NCBI GenBank assembly: GCA_009731375.1
Contig: BJOX01000286.1
Location: 480,629 to 544,628 of the forward strand
Reading direction: 5' to 3'
DNA from: Paulinella micropora
Taxonomy: Eukaryota; Cercozoa; Imbricatea; Euglyphida
Length of the DNA: 64,000 nucleotides
Part shown: piece after piece, positions 42,151-54,540 of the stretch
Numbering within the stretch: position 1 is the first letter of the stretch
Layout of the letters: each line of letters starts with the position of its first letter
Notes under the pieces: model-generated
Seen by the model: only the letters and a program-made list of their open reading frames with translations
Told to the model about the DNA's origin: nothing
Database searches by the model: none
Position numbers and translations under genes: made by a program

Positions 42151-42377
42151 AGAGAAATAGACATATGAGAGAGGAGAAGAGAAATAGATACATACATACA
42201 TACCACATACATACATACATACATACACACACACACATACATACATACATACATGCATAGTATTACATACATACATACATAGTATTACATACATACATAA
42301 ATGTTACATATAATATATAATATTATCACATACATTCACACATTCACACATACATACATGCATTCATATGGGGGAGG

Positions 42378-42414
<37 letters not shown>

Positions 42415-42520
42415 AGAGAGATAGATATAGAGAGACAGAAGAAAGAAGTAGAGAGGGGGACACAAGCATACATACACAATACATGCACATGCACATACAC
42501 ACATACATACATACATACCT
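42090..42520. repeat. GA and CATA microsatellites
   Basis: (GA)n at 42112-42145 and 42379-42420, and (CATA)n arrays at 42190-42300 and 42465-42520, with short TA-rich spacers. No gene. Confidence 0.9.
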
Positions 42521-42599
42521 ACCTATGGGCATACATCTATGCTTTTATCAGAATGCAACCAAAACATGCATGCATTCATTTCAAAATAGACTTTATATA

Positions 42600-43690
42600 T
42601 ATATATATATACAACTATCTATGTGCACACACAGGTATATGCAGAACGACATGACTGGCCGGATATAAGTAATGGCTCTACCGACATCGTTACTCTTATA
42701 CGGCCGGCCCATGTAACTATTAATATTGATTATTAGTTCTAACACTCCCCGGAGCAAAGTAAATTCGTAAAAGTTACCGCAGGTCCTAACCTCTATTACT
42801 ATTTTGTGAAACTTAGAAAACACAAACTCAAAACATACTATGAACACTTACCCTCACTCTCTCCGAGAAGTATTGTCAGATGTGGCTACCCCTCTACCCG
42901 TGGAAAGCATATATATATCAAGTAGATTATACGCAGGGCAGCGGGCCCACGGTATAGAGAGGCCTCTTCGACGAGAAGAAGATTATTGTCCTATCCCCAA
43001 GTAACCTCTCATATAATAACTATCGAGTAAGTTAGTATGTAATAATGACACATGTTATATAAATGTGATATATATATGAAGTTATTGATATACTACAAGT
43101 AGATACATAAATAAATTCATATAATAAAGATATAAACATTTGTCTATTTACTATATAACCACGTATATATGAGCATAGTCACATATGAAAAAGAAAATTT
43201 GCAAGCGCTTCCCGTAAGGGGTATCAAAAATGACAAATTATCGACCGGTCTGGTACAGCACAGGGGGTGGATTCCAAGCCTGTCAACCTTCGAGAGGGGA
43301 TGAAACGCCCATCACACCAACCACCCTGGACTCCAACTTGGTCTCTTATAAAAGATTGTATGTAATATAATAATAGTAATAATACTTACAGACCAATCAC
43401 GGTCACAATCGTAAATTATAGATAAAGTAATTGCGAGTGCGCTGGGGCCGAACAAGAGCGCGATCACACTCTGGATCCGCACACGAGTCAGGTAAGAGCG
43501 ATCAACCTCCGGATCCGCACTATAATCCGCGTTCGGGGCGGGGGGGGAACCCTGGAGGGGGACTTGAGCGATCGGCCTCCCCAGCGTATACCTATAACAT
43601 CTGTCCCTGTAAATGATATAGGCGAGAAATTACATCTATATGGATATACGGTTAATATTGCTCATAAAATACGAATATATAAAAAATTCC
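42600..43690. other. Host DNA without recognised gene
   Basis: About 1.1 kb of unique AT-rich DNA with several short reading frames and none recognisable. It lies just downstream of the copia fragment (minus orientation) and could contain its untranslated end or LTR, but no matching direct repeat was found. Confidence 0.4.
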
Positions 43691-43694
43691 ATTA

Positions 43695-45480
43695 TCATTT
43701 CGCAAGTTGCGAGAAATCAATAACCAACCGTTTTAAACTGGGTTCGTCCAACCTTACCGAGACTTTGTCCGCTAAGTGATTAAACTTATCATGCGTGAAA
43801 TTAATCTTGGTGAAAATGTCCGCGACATTATCGTCGGACGATACGCGAGCTAAAATAACTACCCGGTCTTTTACGAGTTTCGCAAGGAAATGATACCGTA
43901 CATCGATGTGTTTGGTGCGTGATTCTCCGAGCCCCCGTTCCGACAACAACATTGCTCCTTCGTTGTCCTCGTATAGAGTGGTAGGCTCATTGAGGGCGAT
44001 ACCCATATCCATCAGGGTTTGCCTGATGGCTAAGAGCTCCCTCACCGCTTCATTGGCTGAAGCGGTCTCTGCTTCAAGAATAGATTGAGCTATCACCGGC
44101 TGTAACTTAGAGAACCAAGCAACGGGGGCAACCATTGAAGAAAAAGATGAATCCCGATCGATACTTACGGGATAATCTATCCCCCGCAAAGCCTGAGTCA
44201 GCAAACCCGATTAAAGGTTTCCCTGTAATAATCTTTTCGGTGTTGGCGATCATGTGCACACTAAACTCATCAAACACTATCGAGTTGGGCGAGATATACC
44301 CCTCCCCCTGGGGTACATTATCGGACTGGACGAGTTTCATATCTAAAGCGCTAGCGGCTGCTGATGGCTCCCTAGTGAACCTCCACTAAGGCACCTTAGG
44401 CACCTCAAATAACCCAGAGATCAACTCCAAAAGCTCCTTGTCCCCTCTACGGAAGAACAGAGCTCGTGGAGTAATTATCCATTGGAACATGCGATGCAAC
44501 ATAGCATAGGATATCTGAGGGTTGGGGTGGTGCTTGGCTGCTATGCTCAAAGAACATATCAACAAGGGGCGTGTGTGTACGGCTAAGAAGATAAGCATCC
44601 CTACTAAACACCTGATGTCATACTTCAACAACCTATGCCCCTTCTTGAGGGGTGCTGGCGATTCCGAAGTGAAAGGGGTCTTAGCGGGGTTTCCTCCAAA
44701 TAACCCAGTTCGTTCGGGACCAAGAGCTCATGCTTCCTCTGGTGGAGCAAAATCCCTCTATCTGTCTGTACTATTTGGATGTTCTTGAACTCCGTAGCCT
44801 TTCCTAAGTTTTTGAAACGGAACGCATGCTTACTGAAACTGGCTACTAGTGCTTCATGTGCGGCCTCGTCCGCCGCATGAACACCATCGTCGACATGAAA
44901 AGACAGCAATGGGGTGCCTTTAGGTTGATCCCTGAGCTTCACAAAGGAGGCTTTGTCCAGAGTAAGGGGGATGAATTTCTGTCGCACAACTAACTCGTGC
45001 GACATCACGTCATGCCAAAGTCTACCCGATTCAGGGTGTCCATAAAGATCCTTCTTAAGCAACCAGACAAGTCCAGGCTTCTCAAACTCAGGGGGGGGCT
45101 TAACATAGATGTCATAAGGTAGGTGTGCATGGAGGTAGGCAGTGGTGAAGTCAACAAGCCAAAGATCAACCCCAAAACAAGCAGCATAAGCAATAATAAG
45201 CAAAATAGTGTGGTGGTGTGCAGTTAGTGAGTATGTCTTTTTGGGATCAAACTGTAAACCCGCCCTAAGTAGGTCACACCGTAAGGTAACCCTTGCTTTA
45301 TGAAACTCATCACGAGTTCCATGTTGCTTGACTTAGTCTATCCACTTCAAGGGAATAATGGGAGACAAGATCTTCTCACTTCTCTCTTCTCTCCATTCGA
45401 AAGCCTTAAGCTCTTCCTGCTGACGTAGCTCAGTTTCCCGTGCCTGTCTTCGATCCTTAGGCTTTTGAACAACGGGAAAC
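43695..45480 (-). pseudogene. Ty1/copia reverse transcriptase-RNase H, decayed
   Basis: Minus strand. 45203-44625 encodes the copia RT signature: FGVDLWLVDFTTAYLHAHLP, IYVKPPPEFEKPGLVWLLKK, DLYGHPESGRLWHD and SFHVDDGVHA, in which HVDD replaces YVDD. After further breaks, 44340-43695 encodes the copia RNase H: GFADSGFAGDRLSRKYRSGF, then SILEAETASANEAVRELLAI, LYEDNEGAMLLSERG and RTKHIDVRYHFLAK, ending ADIFTKINFTHDKF. Several frameshifts and stops separate the parts, so it is inactive. Ty1/copia elements are LTR retrotransposons; LTRs were not identified here. Confidence 0.75.
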
Positions 45481-45574
45481 TAAGGTACCTGTTCGCTAAC
45501 TAAGCAATAGTCTATCCTATCCTCGCGCGCGCAGATGTGTATGTGTCCACTCCTCGTCTTACATCCCCCTAGAA

Positions 45575-46402
45575 TTACGTTTTCAAGGGAGATGGAGGCT
45601 TGCTCGTGAGAGCGTCAGTTTGTACTATGTTTGCTTTTTTCTCACTATATTCTGTCTCTCTCCCCCTCTGCGAACTCGAATTCAGAGGTGATATTCGAGT
45701 AAATCGCCTGCGCAGATGTGGGTAAGGCAGGTGAAATGGCAGGAGTGTGCAAAACATGCGGAACATCAGACATTTGTTCGCCATAAGCATATTTCACAAT
45801 CTCTTTATCACACATCTTATCAGTTATTACATCATCGAAAGCAACATCATGTGCGGGGAAACATTTAGATTTCCGTACGATCTGTGCGGAAGGTTGGAGC
45901 GTAACACCTGTACGTTCAGCAGTTTCCCACTGATTGCAGTAGGTTTGTTTAGCACATTTAAAGCTTCCCCCCACATCCGTGCCGGAACTCTGACCTGTTT
46001 CCCTGCTAACATTACACTGACTTTGGTTTTCTTCACTCTCTTACATATTGCTTTACGCTTTGACTCCACCTCATCTTTTCTGCAGCTACTCAATTCAGAA
46101 CTAGCACTAGAGCTTGGACGTTCGATGGTTGGTAAATTCTCATAGTCCGGACCGGAGTCCTCACTATCAGAACTACTTTTGGTAGCTTTACCTGAAGATT
46201 GAGGGGAGGTATGCGTTACATTAGGTATGCAAGTAGTAAGGGGGAGAGGGGGAGGAAAGTGATGTTCCTTGGTTATGAACTGAATACCTGGTATTATAGG
46301 TTCTATGATCCTGTAGATCGTACAAGACACTGCAATGTACGGGATGTGGTGTTTGATGTATGGAGGTTGGGGAAGAAAGAGGCAGCCAAATCATTAGATT
46401 AA
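45575..46402. pseudogene. Copia inter-domain spacer (minus) and an opposite-strand integrase fragment
   Basis: On the minus strand, 46330-45827 encodes a Ser/Asp-rich segment (SSSDSEDSGPDYENLPTIER) and 45974-45645 a further open stretch with CFPAHDVAFDD; both fit the spacer between integrase and RT of a copia element. On the plus strand, 46199-46402 encodes KVMFLGYELNTWYYRFYDP followed by RDVVFD, the usual C-terminal integrase motif of copia. Two copia fragments in opposite orientation therefore meet here, by rearrangement or nested insertion. Confidence 0.5.
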
Positions 46403-46849
46403 CAAGTAATAATACCAACAACATTAACGACTACTACTAACTGATATTTAAGTAATAATGAACATAACTGAGGAGAAAGTGTCTAATTAATGTCAAATAT
46501 ATATCCTCGGTTTTAACTCTGTAGAATCTCGCTTTATTATAACTTTTCTTTTCACGCTGCAGTTCGTCTTTCCACTCACTCCTACGAGTGACAGTGGGCG
46601 GGCAAGTTTCTATTATAAGAGTGATTGAGTGATCAGACTTTTGATGCTATGTTGCTGAACTCCACGACGATACGTAGGGTAGCATCCACTTTCACTTTTA
46701 CTGTTACACTTAATAGTGTTTACTATTGCGGACCGATGATAACTGACTCGCAGGGAGTCTAATTAAGAGGGAGCATTGTAGGATCGGTAATTAGACCATT
46801 CTCCTTCAGAATCTACAGTTGCGTATTAATAGTTATTAATTAAGTAGCA

Positions 46850-46855
46850 GTAGTG

Positions 46856-46914
<59 letters not shown>

Positions 46915-46956
46915 CGTCCTAGTAGTGGTAAGTAGTAATAGTAGTATAAAGGAGAA

Positions 46957-47018
<62 letters not shown>

Positions 47019-47259
47019 CTAGTAGTAGTAGTAGTAGCAGCAGCAGCAGTAGTAGTAGTAGTAGCAGTAGTATGAAGACGAAGAAGAAGAAGAAGAAGAA
47101 GAAGAAGAAGAAGAAGAAGAAGAAGAAGAAGAAGAAGAAGAAGAAGAAGAAGAAGACGGAGGAGGAGGAGGAGGAGGAAGAGGAGGAGGAGGAGGAGGAG
47201 GAGAAGAAGAAGAAGAAGAAGAAGAAGAAGAAGAAGAAGAAGAATGAGTAGTAGTAGTG

Positions 47260-47296
<37 letters not shown>

Positions 47297-47353
47297 CGGT
47301 GGTAGCAGTAGCAATAGTAGAAGTAGAAGTAGTAGTAGTAGTAGTATTAGTAT

Positions 47354-47388
<35 letters not shown>

Positions 47389-47591
47389 CTGGTGGTGGTG
47401 GTTGTGATGGTTATATTAGTACAACTAGTAGAGGTAGTCTTAGCAGTAGTAGTAGTAAGTAGTAGTAGTAGATTTACAAAACGGTACAAGTGTGGTATGA
47501 AGGAGCGGTCAAATGAAAGAAGGCTGTCTCTCTCTTTCTCTCTCTCTCGCGCTCTCTCTCTCTCTCTCTAGTAGTAGTAGTAGGTAGTAGT

Positions 47592-47640
<49 letters not shown>
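46850..47640. repeat. AGT, GAA/GAG and TTA trinucleotide arrays
   Basis: (AGT)n at 46850-47075, (GAA)n/(GAG)n at 47079-47243, (AGT)n again to 47470, a CT array near 47527-47570 and (TTA)n at 47596-47646. Open frames giving poly-Ser, poly-Val or poly-Lys are repeat translations. Confidence 0.92.
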
Positions 47641-47647
<7 letters not shown>

Positions 47648-47744
47648 GCGTCACCGAACGGTCCCGTGCTACCAATGGAGGCACATGTCCGACAGGATCA
47701 AAGGCCAATTGACTGATAAGTCTATTATTATTATTATTATTATT

Positions 47745-48010
47745 GGACACCGTGATAGCCCAGTGGTCAAGTTCTACCATCTGGGCCCTGTCGCCAGTTC
47801 GATTCCCGTCGGTGCCACCAGTATTTTCATTGAACATACCGATCCGTCTGGACCAGTATTTTCATTGAACATACCGGCCCGTCTGGAAGTGTTGGAACTG
47901 CCCTTGCGGGGGTGTCATTAGAGCTTATCGTCAATTCTTCGTACTCCCCTCACGGGTGAGACGATGGAGGCGCATGTGCAGAAATGCATCAGCCATTGAC
48001 AGAGAAGCAC

Positions 48011-48011
<1 letters not shown>
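47745..48011 (+). mobile_element. tRNA-derived SINE, copy 1
   Basis: The head of about 75 nt resembles a tRNA. Box A is tagcccagtgg (47756-47766) and box B agttcgattcc (47796-47806), 40 nt apart. A 5' ggacaccg pairs with 3' cggtgcc except for one extra base, and the head ends in ACCA. The body contains ccagtattttcattgaacat (duplicated in this copy), tgttggaactgcccttgcgg and a tail gacagagaagcac followed by (TTA)n at 48011-48072. A fragment with a similar 3' end and TTA tail lies just upstream (about 47647-47724). Confidence 0.72.
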
Positions 48012-48073
<62 letters not shown>

Positions 48074-48302
48074 GGACACCGTGATAGCCCAGTGGTCAAG
48101 TTCTACCATCTGGGCCCTGTCGCCAGTTCCATTCCCGTCGGTGCCACCAGTATTTTCATTGAATATACCGGTCCGTCTGGAAGTGTTGGAACTGCCCTTG
48201 CGGGGGTGTCATTAGAGCCTATCGTCAATTTCGTACTCCCCTCACGGGTGAGACAATGGAGGCGCATGTGCAGATTTGCATCAGCCATTGACAGAGAAGC
48301 AC

Positions 48303-48303
<1 letters not shown>
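48074..48303 (+). mobile_element. tRNA-derived SINE, copy 2
   Basis: It starts directly at the end of copy 1's TTA tail with ggacaccgtgatagcccagtg. It has a one-base change in box B (agttccattcc), lacks the internal duplication of copy 1, and ends gacagagaagcac plus (ATT)n. The tandem head-to-tail layout on the tail of copy 1 fits insertion into an existing SINE tail. Confidence 0.72.
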
Positions 48304-48358
<55 letters not shown>

Positions 48359-48466
48359 GTTGTAGTAGTAGTAGTAGTAGAAGTAGAAGTAGTAGTCGTA
48401 GTAGTAGTCGTAGTAGTAGTCGTAGTAGTAGTAGTAGTGGTGGTGGTGGTGGTGGTGGTGGTGGTT

Positions 48467-48505
<39 letters not shown>

Positions 48506-48554
48506 ATAGCTTTAGTGGTAGCGTTAGTAGTAGTGGTAGGATTAGTGAAGGGAA

Positions 48555-48596
<42 letters not shown>

Positions 48597-48723
48597 AAGT
48601 AGTAGTAGTAGTAGTAGGTAGTAGTAGTAGGTAGTAGTAGTAGTAGTAGTAGTAGTAATACTAGTAACAGTAGTAGTAGTAGAAGTAGCGGCAGTGGTAT
48701 CATGTAGAATAGTAGCAGTAGTG

Positions 48724-48783
<60 letters not shown>

Positions 48784-48797
48784 ATAGCAGTAGTAGT

Positions 48798-48850
<53 letters not shown>

Positions 48851-48875
48851 GAGCCCTGGTGGTAGTAGTAGTAGC

Positions 48876-48915
<40 letters not shown>

Positions 48916-48938
48916 AAAGTAGTAGTAGCAGTAGTAGT

Positions 48939-48980
<42 letters not shown>

Positions 48981-48989
48981 TAATAGTAA

Positions 48990-49030
<41 letters not shown>
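48304..49030. repeat. TTA and AGT trinucleotide arrays
   Basis: (ATT)n tail of SINE copy 2 to 48358, then (AGT)n with GGT, CGT and AGC variants to 49030. Confidence 0.92.
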
Positions 49031-49031
<1 letters not shown>

Positions 49032-49079
49032 TAGTGCTATTCTACTTTATTATTATTTTATATTGTATATGTGCACCCA

Positions 49080-51530
49080 TGTATGTATGTATGCATTCAT
49101 ATAGGAAAGTGTTTTGTTGGGATTGTATGTATATAGGCGAGCAGTCCTCTATCCCTGGAACGACCTGCACCCATCCTACCTCCACTACCTCTTTCGCCTC
49201 CCGCTCCCTCCCATCCGACCAACCACAAGAATCAGGCCACACTCGTGATCGAGCGGCCTACTACGGACAGGAGCAACACAGAAAACGGACAACGCCCCGG
49301 CGCCTTGTTTGAGGTCGCCATCGTACCACTCCTGGTAGAACCCCTGGTCCGCACCTACGTACTGGCTTTGCACTGGCGCAGTGGGAGTGTATTTCCTGGT
49401 CTACACCTCTCCGCCAACTTGCGGCGCAGCACCCTACGGCTCGTGAACAACGGAGTCTACGGCTCGTGACCTCTCACACAGAGACGTACAAGTACTGCGT
49501 GAGGAAGCCAGGTTTTGACGAGCCCGTTGCCTGCCTGTGTGGCACCGCCTCGGAGATCCCAGGCTCGACTCCTCAGTGCTTTTGCAGTCACTGTTCACAT
49601 CGTCGGGACATTGGCGACGCTCCCAGCGCAGCCCACCCTCCCACCTCCCCACAAAATAGTGAGCATAACCTGCTCTAACCGCGCCCACGACACCTCCCTA
49701 TACACACGCATCGACTGAAGTCCACGCGGAGGCCATCAAAGTAGTAACGTGCCCTCTATTGCGTAAGAAAGCTTAGGCACTGACGAGCCCGTCGCCCGAC
49801 TGTGTGCCACGATCTCTAAGCGTGCCAGGCTTTGCCTCCACAGTAGATAGTCGTTGCTCTCCGATATGTCGGATTCAAGGCAGGCCTAGCCACGCGACCG
49901 ACCCAGTAGCGTGGCGAATAGAGCTGACGAGCCCGTAGCCCGACTTGTAGTACGGTCTCGAAGTGCACTAACCTCCACGTCTCCTCTGCCAGCAGCGACA
50001 CTATCTGCCATAGGTGATCCCCTTTTTGGTGGTGACCTGTTGAGACCAGGAAAGGTGCACCGCAGCAGAGCTGACGAGCCCACCAGTGTGTGGTACGGCC
50101 TCGAAGCGCCCAGTCGGCGTGGCCCTTGACTGACCACTTAGCCACGTGACCCCAACTTCGACCCTCGCCAGTAACGCTGTGCTATTGCAAACGTAGGCCA
50201 CCCTTCGTTGTCAAACGTCTTCCCTGAGAAGCCTGACCGACGACGAGAGGCATGGCCACTTCAAGCATGCCGCGGTCGACGTCCTTCCAAACGGCAGAAC
50301 AAGCCTCGAGACAACTGCGCCAGTCTCGCCATTCACGACATGCAGCCAAGGACACTAAGAGCTCGCCGTCCGCAAACGACTACCCGCCACCCCTCCCGGT
50401 CTGGCCCGGCGGCGCTTTCCTTTCCACACCGGCAAGCCTATCGCAACTACTACTTAAAGTCTTGCTGAACAACCAGAATAGTCATCTAGGTGGCCACCCC
50501 CTTGCCACAGCCGGTCGTGCACTCAACCGGGTAGGCACACCTGAACAGGACTCACTACCAGTGGCCTGATAAGGGATGGCCCTGCTATACAAACGTCTGG
50601 TCTCGGTAGACGGATCTTCTACAATCCAATCCTTGCCAAGTGCAAAGTGCACGGAAGAACTAGGGGAAAAGTACCACATCACACATCCCCCCTCACCACA
50701 TCAAAGCTCGACTGCCTGACCCGGGCCGTCCGTCTCCTCTTACAGATCGAAACGTCGTGGATATCTGCTCCTTCCACCAACTCGTCACGCTGGGACGATC
50801 TGAGACTAGTCTGGAGAAAGAAAACTATGTCCACGCATACATAGGAGAAGAGCTAGCTGAGACTGCAGCTCTAGTTCGCTTTACCGATGCTAACTTCGCC
50901 ATCATTACCAAGGGGCCGGAAGATGGCATGACGTATCACGTGATTCAACACCCCTAGGATCTGCGGTGGGACAAGTCCATGCGAACTCCGAGAAAAATTC
51001 TCATCCTAACATGACCAGACTTCTCGTGCAAGGATCTGTATGACATCCTTCGGGCGCGTCATGCTGGCTAGAGGTCACGTCCACCATGACCTTTCCCCAC
51101 AACGTCCAAACTCTGATGGACTTTTGCATGCTCCTGCTGACACATAACGGCACAAAAGCGTGAGCTGGTCAGGGAAACGCGAAGATCTACCACCATTTGT
51201 TCTGCTCGTTCGCCGCCAGAAAACCTTCCGACTACTAAACTGAGATCAGGACCATGGAACGCTGACTTGGTCCCCAGACGCACGCAACCCCAGCGCAAAA
51301 CGGGAGAACGCACGTCTGTTCTATCTTTTCCGTTCCCCAGGGCCGCTAGGTCCCACGGCAGGCATTCACTGTCTACCTCCCTTGCAGGTGCCCACGAATA
51401 TCATGTTGTGCGGATGCCCAATCACTGGAGGGCAGTCGCGAGACTTACCGCCACATTCAACGGTCACTCATAGCCGGGGTAATACTGCCAGCCCCGGAGG
51501 AGTAGGCCTTTCAAGACAGACGGGCCAAAC
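49080..51530. other. GC-rich host region with degenerate 45-bp repeats, no gene recognised
   Basis: About 2.4 kb of GC-rich DNA with many short open frames on both strands and none convincing. A degenerate unit, gctgacgagcccgtcgcccg and following tgtgtggtacggcctcgaag, occurs near 49517, 49782, 49925 and 50072, with a spacing of about 145 bp between the last three. It may be decayed coding DNA of a mobile element or gene family. Confidence 0.45.
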
Positions 51531-51659
51531 CACGAAATTTTGACATGAAAGGCGCAGTTCGAAAGAGGTTAGACCAAAGGTATCGAAAACTTCGGGAATT
51601 TGCGCATGCTTGGACTGTTTTTGTTTTTGTATCACAGGGTAACAAATCTTGGTCTAGAG

Positions 51660-52000
51660 GGGATGTTTTCTTTCCTTTTCTTTTCTTTTCAGGCGCGGTG
51701 GAGAGGGGGGGTGGGGGGGGGGGGGGGGGGGGTGTTTTNNNNNNNNNNGGGGGGGGGGGATTTGTTTTAGATGTTTATATATACGCAGATATATATACAC
51801 ACATTTTTGTACATGTGGAAACATACAGATATGCATATTAAATATGCATACTTACGTATATACATACGTCCACAAATATATGTATAGATATAATAATATT
51901 AGATAGATAGATAGAAAGAAAGATAGACAGATAGATAGATAGATAGATAGATAAATAGATAGAAAGACAGATAGATAGATAGATAGATAGATAGACAGTG
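51660..52000. repeat. Poly-G run with 10-N gap, then GATA array
   Basis: G-run at 51702-51733, N at 51739-51748, G-run to 51759. (GATA)n with AAAG interruptions lies at 51901-51997. No gene. Confidence 0.88.
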
Positions 52001-52385
52001 CGTGCGTGTTTACTCTGTTCAAACCTGTGGAAAAGATTTTGATTTATTTATGTACATAAGTCAACTGAAAGCCCTGCTTGCTTGAGGAACCAATAGAAAG
52101 AAAGGAAAAGATGACAGAGTAGGGGACAAGTATAAAAGAGACAAGCAAGCAAAACAAACAGAATGACTGGCAACCACGAATAAGAGGTCGTCGAAGGGAT
52201 TGTTGAGGTCATCTTAAGTGAGAATCGGGAGACTTGTGACCGTATCACAAGAAACTTTGTTGAATGAGCAAAAAAAAAGCCATGGCTTTACCCAACCTAG
52301 TTTGAAAGTCTTCAATAAGTAGAAGAGAAATAAATAGTGAAAGGTGCGAGAGGAAATGTGTGGAACGCTGCGGATGGGTTGTTGA

Positions 52386-52557
52386 TCAGAGCTTATTGGC
52401 ACATTTTTCGCAGTAATTTCGTCCATCCACCTCAGCATATTCATCTTCAAGTCTACAATCAAGAAGAAAATAAAAGGTGTGGGTTGTTGATCAGAGCTCA
52501 TTGGCGCATTTTTCACAGTAATTTCGTCCATCCACCTCAGCGTATTCATCTTCAAGT
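52386..52557 (-). repeat. Tandem duplication of the terminal LIM exon
   Basis: Segments 52492-52557 and 52386-52453 are near-identical (LEDEYAEVDG versus a copy with a few base changes), each preceded by ctacaat (acceptor attgtag on the minus strand). The 104-bp unit includes the acceptor, so either copy could serve as the last exon. Confidence 0.8.
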
Positions 52558-54035
52558 CTACAATAAAAACAAAATAGTAAAGTTGCAAACGTGCCTAAAA
52601 TAAAGGAATATCTCTTGCTAGGGGCACAACATACAAGACAAACACGTATCCAAAGTGGACGAACCGTGTGCTGTGCTTGCTTATTTGAGACGATAATATA
52701 GGATCAATCCAGACAGCTGCAAAAAGAAAGCTCACAGATGTTCGTGCTTTGGGATAACCTTATTTTGCATTTGCGGCACACATGACACTCAGGGTGGTAG
52801 AAGGCATCTTCCAACTTCAAAGCTGAAACAAGCACGGCATGAATCTACAGGCTCCTGGTCTTGACAGGAATTGAGGAGTATTGCTAATAGTCTGTTTCGT
52901 TTGTATGCGTGTATTTCTTCTTGGGTTCTTTTTTTCGAGTCTTTAAGGCGCACAGAGCAGGGAATACCATCTGCCATAATGTATTTCTTGCACTTCTTGC
53001 ACACCTGTCGGACATACCATCATGCAAATCTTATCATCAAGAAGCCTGACGTGTTTAAGTGATGAGTTGACCTTTTCGGCGAGTTTCCCTTCTTTCTTCT
53101 GCAGGAAAAGCATAAGCAGACCGATGAGAGTAATTAGACATGTACCAAATCAATATACATATCAACAAAATCAAAGTTAATGTCTTCTTGCTTTCTTCTT
53201 CTCTTCAACCTTTCTCCCACCCTCCGCCTCCTCCCTTTCTCCCTCCGCTTTCTCCCTTTCCCCTTTCCACTTCCTTCTTCCTTCTTCCCTCTTCCATCTT
53301 CGCTCTTTCTTCTTCCGTATCTCGTCTTCCTCAGGACGACTTTCTTCTGTCATATCCGTTGATTGTTTCAGAACCCTGCATTTTTTTAGGGAACAGCGCA
53401 CGTGTAAGTGTATACTCTCTTCTTTCATTGAATAATACCAGGGAACTTGTATGCATACACATCTCTCCCTCTCCCTTCTCCCTCCTCCCTCTCTCTGCCA
53501 CGTCAATATTGCCCCTAAAAAATGAAAACTGAAGTAACAGATTATGCATGAATATACATATAAGACAGATAGATAAAATATACTGAGAATTGACAAGGTG
53601 TTTGTGAGCATGATCTGGATCTGAGGAATTACGGCTGCTTTCAGGCACTCTTCAGTACAAAGATTCTGGCCTTGCGTCCGAAGAAACTAAGTTCAGATAG
53701 AAAATTAGACCATAGATTCTTCATTAAATGCAGCCTTGCATAATATTTATCGCAATACACAACCCAACAAGCACAAGCACGACAAAACAAGACGTTTATT
53801 TTTGCCTCTAACATGCGACAAAAGTTTTTGCATAGCCTTCCCCCACCCCCAAAAAAACACAAACACACACCTAAACGGGGGAAAAAAAGGCAGAGTGGTC
53901 AAATGCTCGGGTAAGGAAAGGGGTACATAATCCAGCAAAGACGACAAGACAAGACGGTATTTTTCCTCTGTACAAGGCGGGAAATGGTTTCTTGGAAGAA
54001 CAAACAAACAAAAAAAACAAAAAAAGCAACAACAA

Positions 54036-54071
<36 letters not shown>

Positions 54072-54460
54072 AAAAGTGACCTAATGCTCGGGTTAGGAAA
54101 AGGATGGACCTTTCGCGATGAGATAGGCTTTTGACACTGGTAACACAGGAAGCACTTGTCATGCCTACAGAGACATGCGTGTCTACCAACGCCTTGGAGA
54201 AGGACAGATATGGTTCACACTGGCTTGCACACGCCAGCACCGTTAAGAGATACAGAGAAGCACACATACAGTATAGCTGGATACAGACCATGTGCCGCCA
54301 CCTCCATGTATTCCTTTCTTTCTGCACAGCAAAACAAAAAAAAAAACAAAAAAAAAAAGTCTTTTTGAATATAGGCTCAATTGCGGGCCCAGGTTGCTGT
54401 AAAGCTAATGGACGTACCCTGCCAGGAGGTTTCTACACTTCGTGCACTGCACAGACAAAG
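52386..54460 (-). CDS. Host LIM-domain protein gene, 3' end, several short exons
   Basis: Minus-strand exons with AG/GT borders encode LIM zinc-finger pieces. About 54460-54418 gives CTKCRNLLAG (donor gtacgt). 54164-54110 gives HDKCFLCYQCQKPIS. About 53004-52980 gives VCKKCKKYIMAD. 52822-52759 gives LEDAFYHPECHVCRKCKI. 52557-52492 gives LEDEYAEVDGRNYCEKCANE followed by Leu and TGA. The last two join in phase through a split AGA codon and form a textbook LIM second half (H..C..C...YC..C). LIM domains mediate protein binding, often in cytoskeletal or transcription complexes. At least two LIM domains are present and the stop follows the last one. Some linking exons were not found. Confidence 0.65.
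53140..53540. repeat. Pyrimidine-rich (CTT/CCT) intron segment
   Basis: Low-complexity CTTC/CTCC DNA inside the LIM gene introns. Open frames on both strands are compositional. Confidence 0.7.
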
Positions 54461-54540
54461 AAAGAAAAACGATGAGCTGTTACCAAAAGGAACAGTAAGC
54501 AAGCGACAGTAGGATTTGAATGTAAGACAGAGGACCTTAA

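Noticed and set aside
42600-46800. LTRs for the copia element
   Set aside because: I looked for matching direct repeats flanking 43.7-46.4 kb and could not identify a convincing pair by eye.
47745-47820. Functional tRNA gene
   Set aside because: The tRNA-like head has an extra base in the acceptor stem, recurs in several copies, continues into a common non-tRNA body and ends in TTA repeats, so it is a SINE.
46853-49104. Poly-Val, poly-Ser, poly-Lys and poly-Leu open frames
   Set aside because: Translations of AGT, GAA and GAG trinucleotide arrays with no unique sequence.
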